Assembly (NCBI GenBank): GCA_035653615.1
Contig: DASRBN010000035.1
Location: forward strand, 124,001 to 188,000
Length of the DNA: 64,000 nucleotides
From: Ktedonobacteraceae bacterium
GTDB taxonomy: Bacteria > Chloroflexota > Ktedonobacteria > Ktedonobacterales > Ktedonobacteraceae
Direction of reading: 5' to 3'
The notes beneath the pieces were generated by a model that searched no databases, was not told the origin of the DNA, and saw only the letters and a program-made list of their open reading frames with translations. Both the position numbers and the translations under genes were made by a program. Shown here piece by piece: positions 1-8,847 of this stretch; position 1 is the stretch's first letter, and each line of letters starts with the position of its first letter.

Positions 1-665
1 AACAGACGACCGCCCTCGGCACGCCTGGATATGCTCCGCCGGAACAATACCAGGGCAATGCTGAGCCACGTTCTGACCTGTATGCACTGGCGGCGACGCT
101 GTATTACCTGTTGACGAATCGCGATCCGACCGAGCATCCGTTATTCCAGTTTCCGCCCGCGCGCACAATTAATCCACGGTTGTCTTCTGAGGTAGAGGCG
201 TTGCTGGAACGCGCGCTGGCGCTGGATATCAACCGGCGCTACCAGACGGCGTTGGAGATGAAACGCGATATCGATGCTATCCTGTATCCAACGCTTGAGA
301 GTCCAGGGCTGCAAAGTACAGGTATAGGGACGACTCACGCACCCGGACAGTCCAGTCCGTTAGGGCGCATACCGATTTCAGGGCCGTTGGGGGGATATTC
401 ATCCGGCCAGATGCAACAGTTTTATCAACCACCTGTGTCACGACCGGTAACACGCCGGTCGCCTTTCGCGCCTTACCCGCCTTCACATACGTTCGGCAGG
501 CAGCAACAGCCATCACCCTCACCCGGCAAGCAGCCACTTACAAGCAATGTGGCTTTCGTTTTTTTCCTGTTCGTGCTGTTCATTTTCCTGCTCGGTATCG
601 TGGGCTACTTCCTGCTGAGTTACGCGCATGGCCTGGGCGCTGTTCCTACCAGTATGCCGTTCTAG
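1..665 (+). CDS. Serine/threonine protein kinase, C-terminal part (5' end outside window)
   Basis: The reading frame is open from base 3 and starts inside the kinase catalytic domain: GTPGYAPPEQYQG is the activation-loop end with the APE-like motif, followed by the conserved SDLYALAATLYYLLT helix of subdomain IX. The kinase fold ends near base 290. A Pro/Ser/Gln-rich linker of about 80 residues follows, then one hydrophobic segment (about bases 550-625, FVFFLFVLFIFLLGIVGYFL) and a short tail. This is the usual Hanks-type bacterial kinase layout, with a cytoplasmic kinase tethered to the membrane, but here almost nothing lies outside the membrane, so no extracellular sensor is visible. Substrate unknown. 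The N-lobe and the catalytic HRD/DFG motifs lie outside the window. Confidence 0.9.
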   Translation, partial: QTTALGTPGYAPPEQYQGNAEPRSDLYALAATLYYLLTNRDPTEHPLFQFPPARTINPRLSSEVEALLERALALDINRRYQTALEMKRDIDAILYPTLESPGLQSTGIGTTHAPGQSSPLGRIPISGPLGGYSSGQMQQFYQPPVSRPVTRRSPFAPYPPSHTFGRQQQPSPSPGKQPLTSNVAFVFFLFVLFIFLLGIVGYFLLSYAHGLGAVPTSMPF

Positions 666-707
666 CGTGAGTAGGATTTCCGGTGATTACCCAGAATGCA
701 ACGGGGG

Positions 708-838
708 GATTCTTCGCTGCGCTCAGAATGACATGCCCCGGGCATGTCCAGACACGTCCGGGGCATGTCATTCTGAGCGCAGCGAAGAATCCATGCAGAA
801 TGACATAGGGCATGTCATTCTGAGCGCAGCGAAGAATC
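708..838. repeat. Repeat family A cluster (three copies, one inverted)
   Basis: Three copies of a ~27-bp unit (GATTCTTCGCTGCGCTCAGA-ATGACAT on one strand): 708-734 in one direction, 764-791 and 812-838 inverted. The unit recurs at 7159, 7205, 10757, 22143, 22186, 25445 (degenerate), 63341 and 63398. The inverted pair can form a long hairpin between the convergent kinase and LacI genes. The copy at 812-838 also encodes the LacI C-terminus. Confidence 0.9.
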
Positions 839-1861
839 CATGCCAACTTTTGGGGAATCAGCAGGATTATTGTGGTGGGGAACGCTTGAACCGCGCACGA
901 CCAACTGACCTTTGAGGATCACCTGGCGGGTTGGACGGTCGGGGTCGGTGATGCGCTGGATGAGGAGTTCAGCGGCGGTTTTGCCGATCTCGTAAGTTGG
1001 CTGGGCGATGAGGGTAATGGCGGGTTGGACGAGCGAGGCCCAGGTGGTCTCGTCAAAGGTGACCAGGGCGATATCGTCAGGGATGGTAACATTGCACTCG
1101 CGTATGGCTCGTAAAGCGCCTTCGGCAATCATGCTATTGACGGTGAAGAGAGCATCGGGAGGTTCGGCAAGGTCGAGCATCTTCAACGTTGCCGCGTACC
1201 CTGCATCGGCTCTGGGTGGAATATAGCGCATATATTCGGAGCGGAGAGAGAGACCATGGGCGCGCAATGCTTTTTCGTATCCTAGCTGCCGCTCCAGGCC
1301 GGTACTCATTTCACTGCATAGGGCGGCGATGCGCCTGTAACCCTGCTCGATAAGATGAGTAACGAGGCGATAGGCCGCGTCTACATTGTCAAGCAGCACC
1401 ACATCGACATCAACATTGAAGATAGAGCGGTCAATTACGGCTATAGGAAATGGAAGATTGGAGTCTGTAAAGCTGGCGATGGTCTGACGGGTAGGCGACA
1501 TGATGGCCCCTGCGACGCTCGTGTCGCGCATCAGGTTCAGGTAGATTGCTTCCTTCTGTGGATTCTCATCTGTGTTGCAGAGTACGACGCTAAAACCCTG
1601 TTCATAGGCGGTATCCTCAACCGCGCGGCTGATGGCGGTAAAGAACGGATTGCTGATATCGGAGACGATGAGGCCAATAGTGTTAGACTGCTGCGAGCGC
1701 AAGCTGCGAGCCACCAGGTTGGGTCGATATCCTAAACGTTCTACCGCGGCCATTACACGCTCGCGTACTTCAGGTCGAACGTGCAGACCATTGGAGAGTA
1801 CGCGGGAAACTGTGGCTGTCGAGACACCGGCAGCCTGCGCGACATCTTTGATGCTAGCCAT
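815..1861 (-). CDS. LacI-family transcriptional repressor
   Basis: A 348-residue LacI/GalR protein. The N-terminal helix-turn-helix (IKDVAQAAGVSTATVSRVLS, residues 4-23) and the hinge helix (RPNLVARSLRSQ) are intact, followed by a periplasmic-binding-protein-like sensor domain beginning NTIGLIVSDISNPFF. It is divergent from the sugar kinase and ABC importer at 2277-7148 and probably represses them, responding to the imported sugar or its phosphate. Two CG-centred LacI-type operator candidates lie in the shared intergenic region. The last eight codons and the stop are encoded by a copy of repeat A (812-838), so the natural C-terminus was probably replaced. The effector is not deducible from sequence. 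Confidence 0.93.
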   Translation of the reverse strand: MASIKDVAQAAGVSTATVSRVLSNGLHVRPEVRERVMAAVERLGYRPNLVARSLRSQQSNTIGLIVSDISNPFFTAISRAVEDTAYEQGFSVVLCNTDENPQKEAIYLNLMRDTSVAGAIMSPTRQTIASFTDSNLPFPIAVIDRSIFNVDVDVVLLDNVDAAYRLVTHLIEQGYRRIAALCSEMSTGLERQLGYEKALRAHGLSLRSEYMRYIPPRADAGYAATLKMLDLAEPPDALFTVNSMIAEGALRAIRECNVTIPDDIALVTFDETTWASLVQPAITLIAQPTYEIGKTAAELLIQRITDPDRPTRQVILKGQLVVRGSSVPHHNNPADSPKVGMDSSLRSE

Positions 1862-2001
1862 ATGAACAAGTTACCTCCTGATAATGCATCTATTGCTTAA
1901 GCATGAAAGCAGAGATTTTTACTCCTTCTCATGAGCTTTTCTTTTCTCCCTTTTCCCGGTTCAGAATAAATTGGGCTGGAAACAACCTTTTGAGCAAATT
2001 T

Positions 2002-2025
2002 TTGTAAACGATTTACTACATTATA
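2002..2025 (-). promoter_or_regulatory. Operator-like half-site and -10 box near the LacI gene start
   Basis: 2002-2017 begins TTGTAAACGATT, matching one arm and the CG centre of the operator at 2161-2176. A minus-strand TATAAT (2020-2025) lies just upstream in the direction of the LacI gene. I found no good -35 box at the right spacing. Together these suggest autoregulation and possible looping between sites about 159 bp apart. The rest of 1862-2276 is AT-rich and has no gene I can support. Confidence 0.45.
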
Positions 2026-2148
2026 ACATGTTTCTGTCCAAAAGTGTGTATTTTTCAGTGCTGCTTTCCCGAGCGGGCGGCATATTGTCTTTTCTGGAAA
2101 CAAGTTTGACCAAATTATCGAATCTGTCATCTTTTCGCCCAAAAAGCC

Positions 2149-2177
2149 TTGACAAAATTCTTGTAATCGTTTACAAT
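2149..2177 (+). promoter_or_regulatory. Sigma-70-type promoter for the sugar kinase/ABC operon
   Basis: Perfect -35 TTGACA (2149-2154), 17-bp spacer, -10 TACAAT (2172-2177), about 100 bp upstream of the PfkB-family kinase. The operator at 2161-2176 fills the spacer and overlaps the -10. Confidence 0.8.
2161..2176. promoter_or_regulatory. LacI-family operator candidate
   Basis: TTGTAATCGTTTACAA is palindromic except for one symmetric pair (TTGTAAnCGnTTACAA). The central CG is the hallmark of LacI/GalR operators, where the hinge helix inserts a leucine. It covers the spacer and -10 of the promoter, so binding would exclude RNA polymerase. Confidence 0.75.
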
Positions 2178-2276
2178 TTGAACATCAAGCAATTTCTTCT
2201 CTGGCAGTAGTTACAATAGCGGGGCGAAATACTGACGAAGAGGCAACAGAAGCCCCGAAACTGGCGAGGTGGCCGT

Positions 2277-3272
2277 ATGAAACATATCATTAACCTTGGT
2301 GAAGCGCTTATCGATATCATTCCGAGTTCACCAATCCGGTTAGGTGGGGCCTGCTATACTCCTCATGCCGGTGGGGCGATAGCGAATGCTGCTGTAGCCA
2401 TTGCGCGCCTTGGGGGTTCCTCTCGCTTCATTGGGGGAATTGCGGAGGACAGGTTTGGCCGGTTACTGCTACAGGCGCTTGTCGAAAATTCCGTAGATAT
2501 CCGCTATGTGCAATTCATCGAGCGGGCACCTACGGCGGTTGCTCTGGTAACGCTGCTTGATGACGGCCAGAGACGCTTTATGTTTTTTCGCGAGGGCACT
2601 GCCGATAGCCTGTTACGGGTTGAAGAACTGAACTGGTCGGCGTGGCAAGATACGGCTATCTGTCACACGGGTGGCGTTTTACTTTCCGGCGGGCCGGCGC
2701 GAGTAGCGACCCTGGCGGCCATGGAACATACGCGGCGTGTTGGCGCAATCGTATCGTTCGATGTCAATGTCCGCGAATCATTGTGGGATGAGCCATCTAC
2801 CATACAAGAGATTCTGGCTAAAGCCGTAGAGCGCGCCGACATTCTTAAGCTCAGCGTCGACGAGGCGCATTTCTTGAGCGATCAGGTAACAGCGCCTGCC
2901 AATCCTCCTGATAGTGGCTGGTTGACCTCGCTGGGAGAAACGCTTTTAGAGAGAGGTCCGCGGCTCGTCATCATCACGCTTGGTGCGAATGGCGCGCTGC
3001 TGATGACGGCCAGCCGGCAAGTAGAGATTCGCCCTTTGCCGGTTCGTCCCGTTGACACAACCGGGGCGGGTGATGCATTTATCGGGGCAGTATTATACAT
3101 GCTGGTTCAGCAAGGCTGCTCCACCCCCTCGGATCTTCAGGTTCTGTCAGAACAGGAACTGAGTACCATCGGCAATTTCGCGAACGCGGTAGCAGGTATC
3201 AGCGTCACCCGTTATGGCGGTATTGCTTCGTTCCCTTATTTACATGAAGTCAGCGGGTTTTCGAATATCTGA
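2277..3272 (+). CDS. PfkB-family carbohydrate kinase (fructokinase/ribokinase-like)
   Basis: A 331-residue ribokinase-superfamily sugar kinase, which phosphorylates an imported sugar with ATP. The N-terminus GEALIDIIP is typical of fructokinases; AGGAIANAAVAIARLGG corresponds to the first PfkB signature; DTTGAGDAF (about residues 259-267) is the second signature and carries the catalytic Asp and anion hole. The start is preceded by GAGGTGG. It is the first gene downstream of the LacI-controlled promoter, 254 bp ahead of the ABC genes; that gap holds a 14-bp palindrome (3379-3392). Substrate, fructose or ribose, is not settled by sequence. Confidence 0.88.
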   Translation: MKHIINLGEALIDIIPSSPIRLGGACYTPHAGGAIANAAVAIARLGGSSRFIGGIAEDRFGRLLLQALVENSVDIRYVQFIERAPTAVALVTLLDDGQRRFMFFREGTADSLLRVEELNWSAWQDTAICHTGGVLLSGGPARVATLAAMEHTRRVGAIVSFDVNVRESLWDEPSTIQEILAKAVERADILKLSVDEAHFLSDQVTAPANPPDSGWLTSLGETLLERGPRLVIITLGANGALLMTASRQVEIRPLPVRPVDTTGAGDAFIGAVLYMLVQQGCSTPSDLQVLSEQELSTIGNFANAVAGISVTRYGGIASFPYLHEVSGFSNI

Positions 3273-3526
3273 AAACCCTATCCTCGTAGTGTTCCTCCTG
3301 TATTGCGTCTCGTATGGCTATCTTGTGTAGCACGCGGATTTCTATCATTGAGTCTTTGTATGTAGGCTTCGTAGGTATGTCTACTTGTAGACTTTGACCA
3401 CTTGCATGTAGCAATTGTGGCGCAAGTCCCTTGTGTACCAGCCGGTCAACACGAACTAGCGCAGGATGCGACTTTCAGCGGCGGCCGGCTTCATTCCTAC
3501 AACTTGAGAAAAGGAGTAAGAAAGGT

Positions 3527-4564
3527 ATGTCCAGATTCTTCAGAACCCCCTTTACACTTTCAACTGTTGCGGCGATTGCGCTCGTCACCCTCATTATCGG
3601 TGTGCTGATCGCTCGCCTGTTTGTCCCCACCTCGACGCGCGCAAACGGGAACGCTCCAGCTTCGGGCAAGCGCATCGATGTGATTGTCAAAGCGACCGAC
3701 TCGCAGTTCTGGCAGGCGATGCTCGCAGGCGCTCAGGCGGCGGGGAAAGACTGGGGTGTTCAGGTTGGCCTCTTTGGGGCTACATCGGAGGCAGATGTTT
3801 CCGACCAGGTAAGCCTGGTTGAAAACTCTCTCTCTCGCAATGTTGATGCTATTGTGCTTGCCGCCTCATCCTCACAGGCGTTGGATGGCGTGATTGATCG
3901 AGCGCGCGCGCAGGGCATCAAAGTGATTACTGTTGATACGAAGGTGACCACGACGAGTGACGGCTTTATTGGCACCGATAATACGAAGGCGGGTGCAGCG
4001 GCAGCTGATCGGCTGGGAGAACTCTTGCAGAAGAAAGGCATCACGACGGGTGGCATCCTGATCGAGTCTTCGGTTGCGGGCGTACAGACCATCGTTGACC
4101 GCGACTCGGGCTTCACGACCGAACTTGCGGCACGCTTTCCTGGCTTAAAGATCATCGCTCATCGCTATAACAACAACGATACGCCTACGGCACTCTCACA
4201 GGTGAATGATGCCATCTCCGCCAATTCCAACCTGGTTGGAATCTACGCCGACAATAACGTCTCAGGTGACGGTGTAGCCCAATCCTTGCAGGAAAACAAT
4301 GCGCAGAATCGTATCGTCGCGGTTGGCTTCGATTCAGACCCACAGGAGATCAACGCGATCAAAGCTGGCACACTGCAAGCCATTGTGGTACAAAACCCGT
4401 ACTTCTTTGGCTACCAGGGCGTGGTTGAGGCCGTGATGAGCGCGGAGGGAAGATTTGCCCCACCTAGCCTGGACCCAGGAGCGGTACTGGTCGATTCAAG
4501 CAATATGAACACGCCGGCAGTACAGAAGCTGTTGAATCCTCCGACTACGAAAGGGGGAGCATAA
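3527..4564 (+). CDS. Sugar ABC transporter substrate-binding protein (RbsB-like)
   Basis: I place the start at 3527 because AAGGAG (3511-3516) sits 10 bases upstream; an earlier ATG at 3431 lacks a ribosome-binding site. The 345-residue product has an N-terminal hydrophobic segment (about residues 11-30) and then a type-I periplasmic-binding fold starting KRIDVIVKATDSQFWQAM, typical of the ribose/galactose/xylose group. There is no lipobox cysteine, so the protein is presumably held by an uncleaved N-terminal anchor or released, rather than being a lipoprotein. It is followed after one base by the ATPase gene. It delivers sugar to the permease at 6123-7148. Confidence 0.9.
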   Translation: MSRFFRTPFTLSTVAAIALVTLIIGVLIARLFVPTSTRANGNAPASGKRIDVIVKATDSQFWQAMLAGAQAAGKDWGVQVGLFGATSEADVSDQVSLVENSLSRNVDAIVLAASSSQALDGVIDRARAQGIKVITVDTKVTTTSDGFIGTDNTKAGAAAADRLGELLQKKGITTGGILIESSVAGVQTIVDRDSGFTTELAARFPGLKIIAHRYNNNDTPTALSQVNDAISANSNLVGIYADNNVSGDGVAQSLQENNAQNRIVAVGFDSDPQEINAIKAGTLQAIVVQNPYFFGYQGVVEAVMSAEGRFAPPSLDPGAVLVDSSNMNTPAVQKLLNPPTTKGGA

Positions 4565-4565
4565 G

Positions 4566-6101
4566 ATGACGACCTCGACGTCCGCGACACCGGTAACGCC
4601 GCTGGTTCAGCTCAAACACATCACAAAATCCTTCGGTCCGGTGCAGGTATTGAAAGATGTCTCGCTTGAGATGTTTCGCGGTGAAGTTCTTTGCCTGGCA
4701 GGTGAAAATGGCGCAGGCAAGTCAACTTTGATCAAAATTCTGACGGGCGCCGTGGTTCGCGATGCGGGTGAATATCTCATCGATGGACAGGAGGTGGGTT
4801 CTCCCAGCCCTGCCCAGGCACGGGCGCTCGGGGTGGGCGTTGTCTACCAGGAGTTGAGCCTGCTGCCGGATGTTTCGGTCGAAGAAAACCTGCTGATGGG
4901 GCATCTGCCCTCCACGCGTGGGGTTGTCAAGAAACGGGAACTACGCGCGCGTGCCGTCCAGATGTTGGAGCGCGTAGGCTTGAACCGCATCGACCCTGGT
5001 ATGCTGGTTTCAGAATTGCCCGTGGCGACGCGCCAGATGGTGGAGATTGCCAGGGTGCTGGGAGCGAATGCGCGTATCGTGATCTTCGACGAGCCTACAA
5101 CTGCTCTTTCAGAAGAGGACGCGCAGCATCTTTTACGACTGATTCAACGGCTCAAGACGGAAGAGGGTATAGCAGTGCTGTACGTGACACACCGGCTGGA
5201 AGAAATCTTCGAGATTGGTGATCGCATCACCGTCTTGCGCGATGGCCAGCTGATCACGACGGCTCCTACTGGCGAGTTTACGCATGATACATTGATTCGC
5301 TCGATGGTCGGGCGCCAGATCGAGGCGCTTTACCCGAAGCGCGAACAAAAGCAATTTGGCAGGACGCTGTTATCTGTCCAGGGGTTGCGTTTGAAAGGCA
5401 GTCCCTACGCCATCAATCTGGAAGTGCGCGCGGGTGAGATTGTGGGACTTGGGGGACTGGTGGGAGCGGGCCGAACAGAGACGGTGCGCGCCATTTTCGG
5501 GGCTGATGCTATCGATGCTGGCAAAATATTCGTTGATGGCAAACCGCTGCCTCCAGGGTCTCCGGCCCAGGCAGTAAAGGCAGGTCTGGGATTGCTGACA
5601 GAAGATCGCAAGGAGCTAGGGATACTGGCGGATCTCTCGCTGCGGGAGAACGTGACCATCGCGAACATGTCCGCGGTCTCCCGCCTGGGGGTTGTCTCCC
5701 ATAAAGAAGAGCTTTCCCTGTTCAACCAGCTGGTGCCGCGCCTGCGCCTGAAGTACCATACGAGCGAGCAGCCCATCTCATCGCTCTCAGGTGGGAACCA
5801 GCAGAAAGTTTTGCTGAGCCGCTGGCTGGCGACAAACGCGAAGGTTCTGCTGCTCGATGAACCGACAAAGGGCGTCGATGTAGGAGCCAAAGCGGACATT
5901 TACACCATTATCGGTGATCTGGCGGCTAAGGGCATGGGCATCGTGATCGTCTCATCATACTTGCCGGAATTGCTTGGCATCTGCGACCGTGTGGTAATCC
6001 TGCACGACTTTGGAGTCACCGGCGAGCTACCAATTGAACAGGCGACGGAAGAAGAGGTACTGCGCCTGGCGAGTAGCACGCCCGTTGCAGTGAATGCATA
6101 A
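4566..6101 (+). CDS. Sugar ABC transporter ATP-binding protein with two ABC domains (RbsA-like)
   Basis: A 511-residue fused double ATPase of the carbohydrate-uptake-2 (CUT2) type. Domain 1 has Walker A GENGAGKST (residues 46-54), a degenerate signature ELPVATRQMVEIA and Walker B IVIFDEPTTAL. Domain 2 lacks a canonical Walker A, as is normal for RbsA/MglA proteins (GLGGLVGAGRTE), but has signature LSGGNQQKVLLSRWL and Walker B VLLLDEPTKGVDVGAK. It hydrolyses ATP to drive sugar import through the permease encoded 21 bp downstream. One base separates it from the binding-protein gene, so the three are one operon. Confidence 0.95.
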   Translation: MTTSTSATPVTPLVQLKHITKSFGPVQVLKDVSLEMFRGEVLCLAGENGAGKSTLIKILTGAVVRDAGEYLIDGQEVGSPSPAQARALGVGVVYQELSLLPDVSVEENLLMGHLPSTRGVVKKRELRARAVQMLERVGLNRIDPGMLVSELPVATRQMVEIARVLGANARIVIFDEPTTALSEEDAQHLLRLIQRLKTEEGIAVLYVTHRLEEIFEIGDRITVLRDGQLITTAPTGEFTHDTLIRSMVGRQIEALYPKREQKQFGRTLLSVQGLRLKGSPYAINLEVRAGEIVGLGGLVGAGRTETVRAIFGADAIDAGKIFVDGKPLPPGSPAQAVKAGLGLLTEDRKELGILADLSLRENVTIANMSAVSRLGVVSHKEELSLFNQLVPRLRLKYHTSEQPISSLSGGNQQKVLLSRWLATNAKVLLLDEPTKGVDVGAKADIYTIIGDLAAKGMGIVIVSSYLPELLGICDRVVILHDFGVTGELPIEQATEEEVLRLASSTPVAVNA

Positions 6102-6122
6102 CGAATAGAAAGGATATTACTC

Positions 6123-7148
6123 ATGGCAACAACTTCCAGTACTCCACAACCATCGCAGCAGGCTGCGATAACACAGCAGGCGGTGGAAGAACAGCGAACG
6201 CCTATCAGTCTAGGGCGTGAAAGCGGCGGCATCCTGGTTCTTTTGATCTTCGTAGCCGCGCTGATACTGTCGACGAATGACTTTTTGACGCTTACAAATC
6301 TGGACAACCTGGTGCGACAGGTGGCCGTATTCGCTATCCTTTCGGTAGGACAGCTGTTCGTGATATTGACCGGTGGTATCGATCTATCAGTTGGTTCGAT
6401 CCTGGGTCTAAGCGGAGGAGTAACGGCCCTGTTGCTCGCCAACGGTACTTCTGTCCCGGTGGCTATCCTGGTCGGATTGCTGGTGGGGCTGGTCCTTGGG
6501 CTGATCAATGGATTGCTGGTAGCGCGGCTCAAGCTTCCTCCATTCATCGCCACGCTTGGCATGCTTGGAGTTGCGCGAGGGCTGGTGCTGCTGTGGACAG
6601 ACGCTAAAACAATCGCGCCCCTGCCCGATGCCTTCAATATCATTGCTAACGGCTACGTACTCGGTTTGCCCAGCCTGTTCTGGATCCTCATCATTGTAGC
6701 GCTCATAGCGGCCTTCATACTTGGGCGAACGATCTTTGGTCGCTACGTCTATGCTGTGGGCTCAAACGCGGAATCGGCACGTCTCTCGGGCGTTCCGGTG
6801 AACTCCGTGCTGATCGCAGTCTACTGTATCAGTGGTTTGCTGGCCGGATTTGCCGGTATCCTGACCACGTCGCGACTGGGAGCGGGTATTCCTACTGCTG
6901 GAACCGGATACGAGTTACAGGCGATTGCTGGCGCGGTTATCGGCGGAGCGAGCCTGTCAGGAGCTAAGGGGCGCGTCATCGGCGCGGTGCTGGGCGCATT
7001 GATTATGGGCCTGCTTGCCAATGGCGGCAACCTGCTGGCTATCGATCCGTTCTACCTGCAAATCGCGATTGGCTTGCTGATCATCCTGGCTGTGTACTTT
7101 GACCATTTACAGGGGCGCACGCTGAATTTGTTCCGGCGCGCGGCATGA
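6123..7148 (+). CDS. Sugar ABC transporter permease (RbsC-like)
   Basis: A 341-residue membrane protein with a hydrophilic N-terminal tail of about 35 residues and then eight to ten hydrophobic segments. GGIDLSVGSILGLSGG is the conserved CUT2 permease motif, and LPPFIATLGMLGVARGL is also typical. The GAGIPTAGTGYELQAIAG stretch with the following GGASLSGAKG is the conserved coupling region that contacts the ATPase. It is the last gene of the importer operon; its stop codon lies inside a 13-bp sequence that recurs at 7258-7270 beyond the repeat A pair. Confidence 0.94.
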   Translation: MATTSSTPQPSQQAAITQQAVEEQRTPISLGRESGGILVLLIFVAALILSTNDFLTLTNLDNLVRQVAVFAILSVGQLFVILTGGIDLSVGSILGLSGGVTALLLANGTSVPVAILVGLLVGLVLGLINGLLVARLKLPPFIATLGMLGVARGLVLLWTDAKTIAPLPDAFNIIANGYVLGLPSLFWILIIVALIAAFILGRTIFGRYVYAVGSNAESARLSGVPVNSVLIAVYCISGLLAGFAGILTTSRLGAGIPTAGTGYELQAIAGAVIGGASLSGAKGRVIGAVLGALIMGLLANGGNLLAIDPFYLQIAIGLLIILAVYFDHLQGRTLNLFRRAA

Positions 7149-7270
7149 GAGATCCGGGCATGTCATTGTGAGTGCGGCGAAGAATCCTGGTCTCCCCGGG
7201 GACAGATTCTTCGCTTCGCTCAGAATGACATGGCTGGCTCACAATGACATAGCTGGTGCGCGGCATGAGA
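7138..7270. repeat. Repeat A inverted pair flanked by 13-bp direct repeats
   Basis: Variant repeat A copies at 7159-7186 and 7205-7232 face each other and can form a hairpin at the end of the importer operon. The sequence GCGCGGCATGAGA is present exactly at 7138-7150 and again at 7258-7270, bracketing the pair. The first copy includes the permease stop codon. Such bracketing is what a target-site duplication would look like, though it may instead be chance or an older local duplication. Confidence 0.75.
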
Positions 7271-7324
7271 CCTGGCCAGAGGGTGATGATGGATTTGAAC
7301 GAAATAGTCCGGCAAGGGACACGG

Positions 7325-7408
7325 AGGCCGATAAATCGGCGCTGTGTACGGTATGCCTGTCCCCCAGACAGGACTGCCCGGCCCCTACGGCGGAGCCGTG
7401 GGGCTGGT
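7325..7408. repeat. Repeat family B copy, with internal extra segment
   Basis: AGGCCGATAAATCGGCGCTG starts a repeat B unit that resumes at GGCCCCTACGGCGGAGCCGT; about 30 extra bases in the middle contain their own small inverted repeat (CCTGTCCCCCAGACAGG). With the repeat A pair it fills most of the 352-bp gap between the permease and glgC. A TATAAT at 7433-7438 could be a glgC -10 box, but I see no matching -35. Confidence 0.6.
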
Positions 7409-7500
7409 CTAATGGCGGTGAGCGGCATGAGATATAATAAACTGTACGCCTCAGCGATGAGCGGGGTATGGTTCCCCATCAAGAAAGGATGTGTTGAGCT

Positions 7501-8832
7501 ATGAGTAAGGTGCTGGCGATTATCCTGGCCGGGGGTCAGGGTGAGCGATTGAGTTTGCTCTCACAAAAGCGTGCCAAGCCCGCGGTTCCTTTTGCCGGTA
7601 AGTATCGCATCATTGATTTTGCCCTGAGTAACTGTGTTAACTCCGAGATTACAGATGTGGGTGTGTTGACACAGTATCGCCCGCACTCGCTGCACGATCA
7701 CATCGGCATCGGCAAACCATGGGACCTGGATCGCCAGAAAGGTGGGATTCACCTGCTCCAGCCGTATGTGGGCCGGAAGGAATCAGATTGGTACTCAGGC
7801 ACCGCCGACGCTGTCTACCAGAACCTGAGTTTTATTCTGGAATCGCGCTGCGACTATGTGCTTATCCTGGCCGGCGACCATATCTATCGTATGGACTACA
7901 GGCCAATGATCGCGTTTCACCAGCAGCACCGGGCTGATGTTACACTGGGGGCGGTGGTTGTGCCACTGGAGGAGGGCCATCGCTTCGGCATTCTGGAAAC
8001 AGATGCCGAGGGGCGAGTCGCTTCCTTCGAGGAAAAACCGCGCTCGCCGCGAGGCACCCTTGGCTCGATGGGAATTTATGTATTTGATCGCGATACGCTG
8101 ATTCGTGTGCTGATTGAGGATGCGCGCGCTGGCGAGAGCGGCATTCCTACCAGGCATGATTTTGGTCGCAACATTATTCCTACGATGGTGGAACACAAGG
8201 AGCGTGTCTTTGCCTATCCTTTCACTGGATACTGGCAGGATGTGGGGACGATCCATTCCTATTGGGAGGCGCATATGAAACTGCTCGATGATCCACCATC
8301 CTTCGACCTCTATGATCCCTCTTGGGTCATACATACGCGCAGTGAAGAGCGGCCTCCTGCCCACGTATACGGCGGGGCGCAGATCATTGGAAGCCTGATT
8401 TCGCATGGCTGCATTATTAAGGGGCATGTCGAGGGCAGCGTGCTTTCGCCGGGCGTGATTGTTGAGGAGGGCGCGGTTGTAAGAAACTCTATCTTGCTTT
8501 TTGATACGGTGGTGGGCGCAGGCAGCATGGTTGATCATACGATCACGGATAAAGAGGTCATCATAGGCAAGCAGTGTCAGATTGGCACCGGTGATGATAT
8601 GACGCCAAACAAGCTGGAACCGGACCTGTTAAACAGCGGTATCACGCTCATCGGCAAGCGGACGCGCCTGCCGGATCATCTGAAAGTGGGACGTAATTGC
8701 AAGATCGGAACCGACCTGCGGCCAGAAGATTTTGTTTCCGATACTGTGCCCAGCGGCGAGACAATCGAAGATCGCCGCTTCGCGCACGGTTGGGAGCGGG
8801 AGATGGCACGCCGGGTATCGGCTACAGCATGA
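7501..8832 (+). CDS. glgC: Glucose-1-phosphate adenylyltransferase
   Basis: The 443-residue product makes ADP-glucose from ATP and glucose 1-phosphate, the committed step of bacterial glycogen synthesis. The nucleotide-binding loop LAGGQGERL (about residues 9-17) and the [20 protein letters not shown] stretch are diagnostic. A Rossmann-type nucleotidyltransferase domain is followed by a left-handed beta-helix of hexapeptide-like repeats from about residue 295 ([18 protein letters not shown]). Length matches the family, and AAAGGA lies upstream of the ATG. Its partner glgA is 2.2 kb downstream on the other strand, so they are not one operon here. Confidence 0.95.
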   Translation: MSKVLAIILAGGQGERLSLLSQKRAKPAVPFAGKYRIIDFALSNCVNSEITDVGVLTQYRPHSLHDHIGIGKPWDLDRQKGGIHLLQPYVGRKESDWYSGTADAVYQNLSFILESRCDYVLILAGDHIYRMDYRPMIAFHQQHRADVTLGAVVVPLEEGHRFGILETDAEGRVASFEEKPRSPRGTLGSMGIYVFDRDTLIRVLIEDARAGESGIPTRHDFGRNIIPTMVEHKERVFAYPFTGYWQDVGTIHSYWEAHMKLLDDPPSFDLYDPSWVIHTRSEERPPAHVYGGAQIIGSLISHGCIIKGHVEGSVLSPGVIVEEGAVVRNSILLFDTVVGAGSMVDHTITDKEVIIGKQCQIGTGDDMTPNKLEPDLLNSGITLIGKRTRLPDHLKVGRNCKIGTDLRPEDFVSDTVPSGETIEDRRFAHGWEREMARRVSATA

Positions 8833-8847
8833 ATGCAAGGCAGAGCT

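Noticed and set aside
708-838. CRISPR array in the repeated A units.
   Set aside because: Units are inverted relative to each other, spacing is irregular and no cas gene is near.
628-915. Reading frames across repeat clusters (also 7168-7504 and 47121-47321).
   Set aside because: They are products of translated palindromic repeats without ribosome-binding sites.
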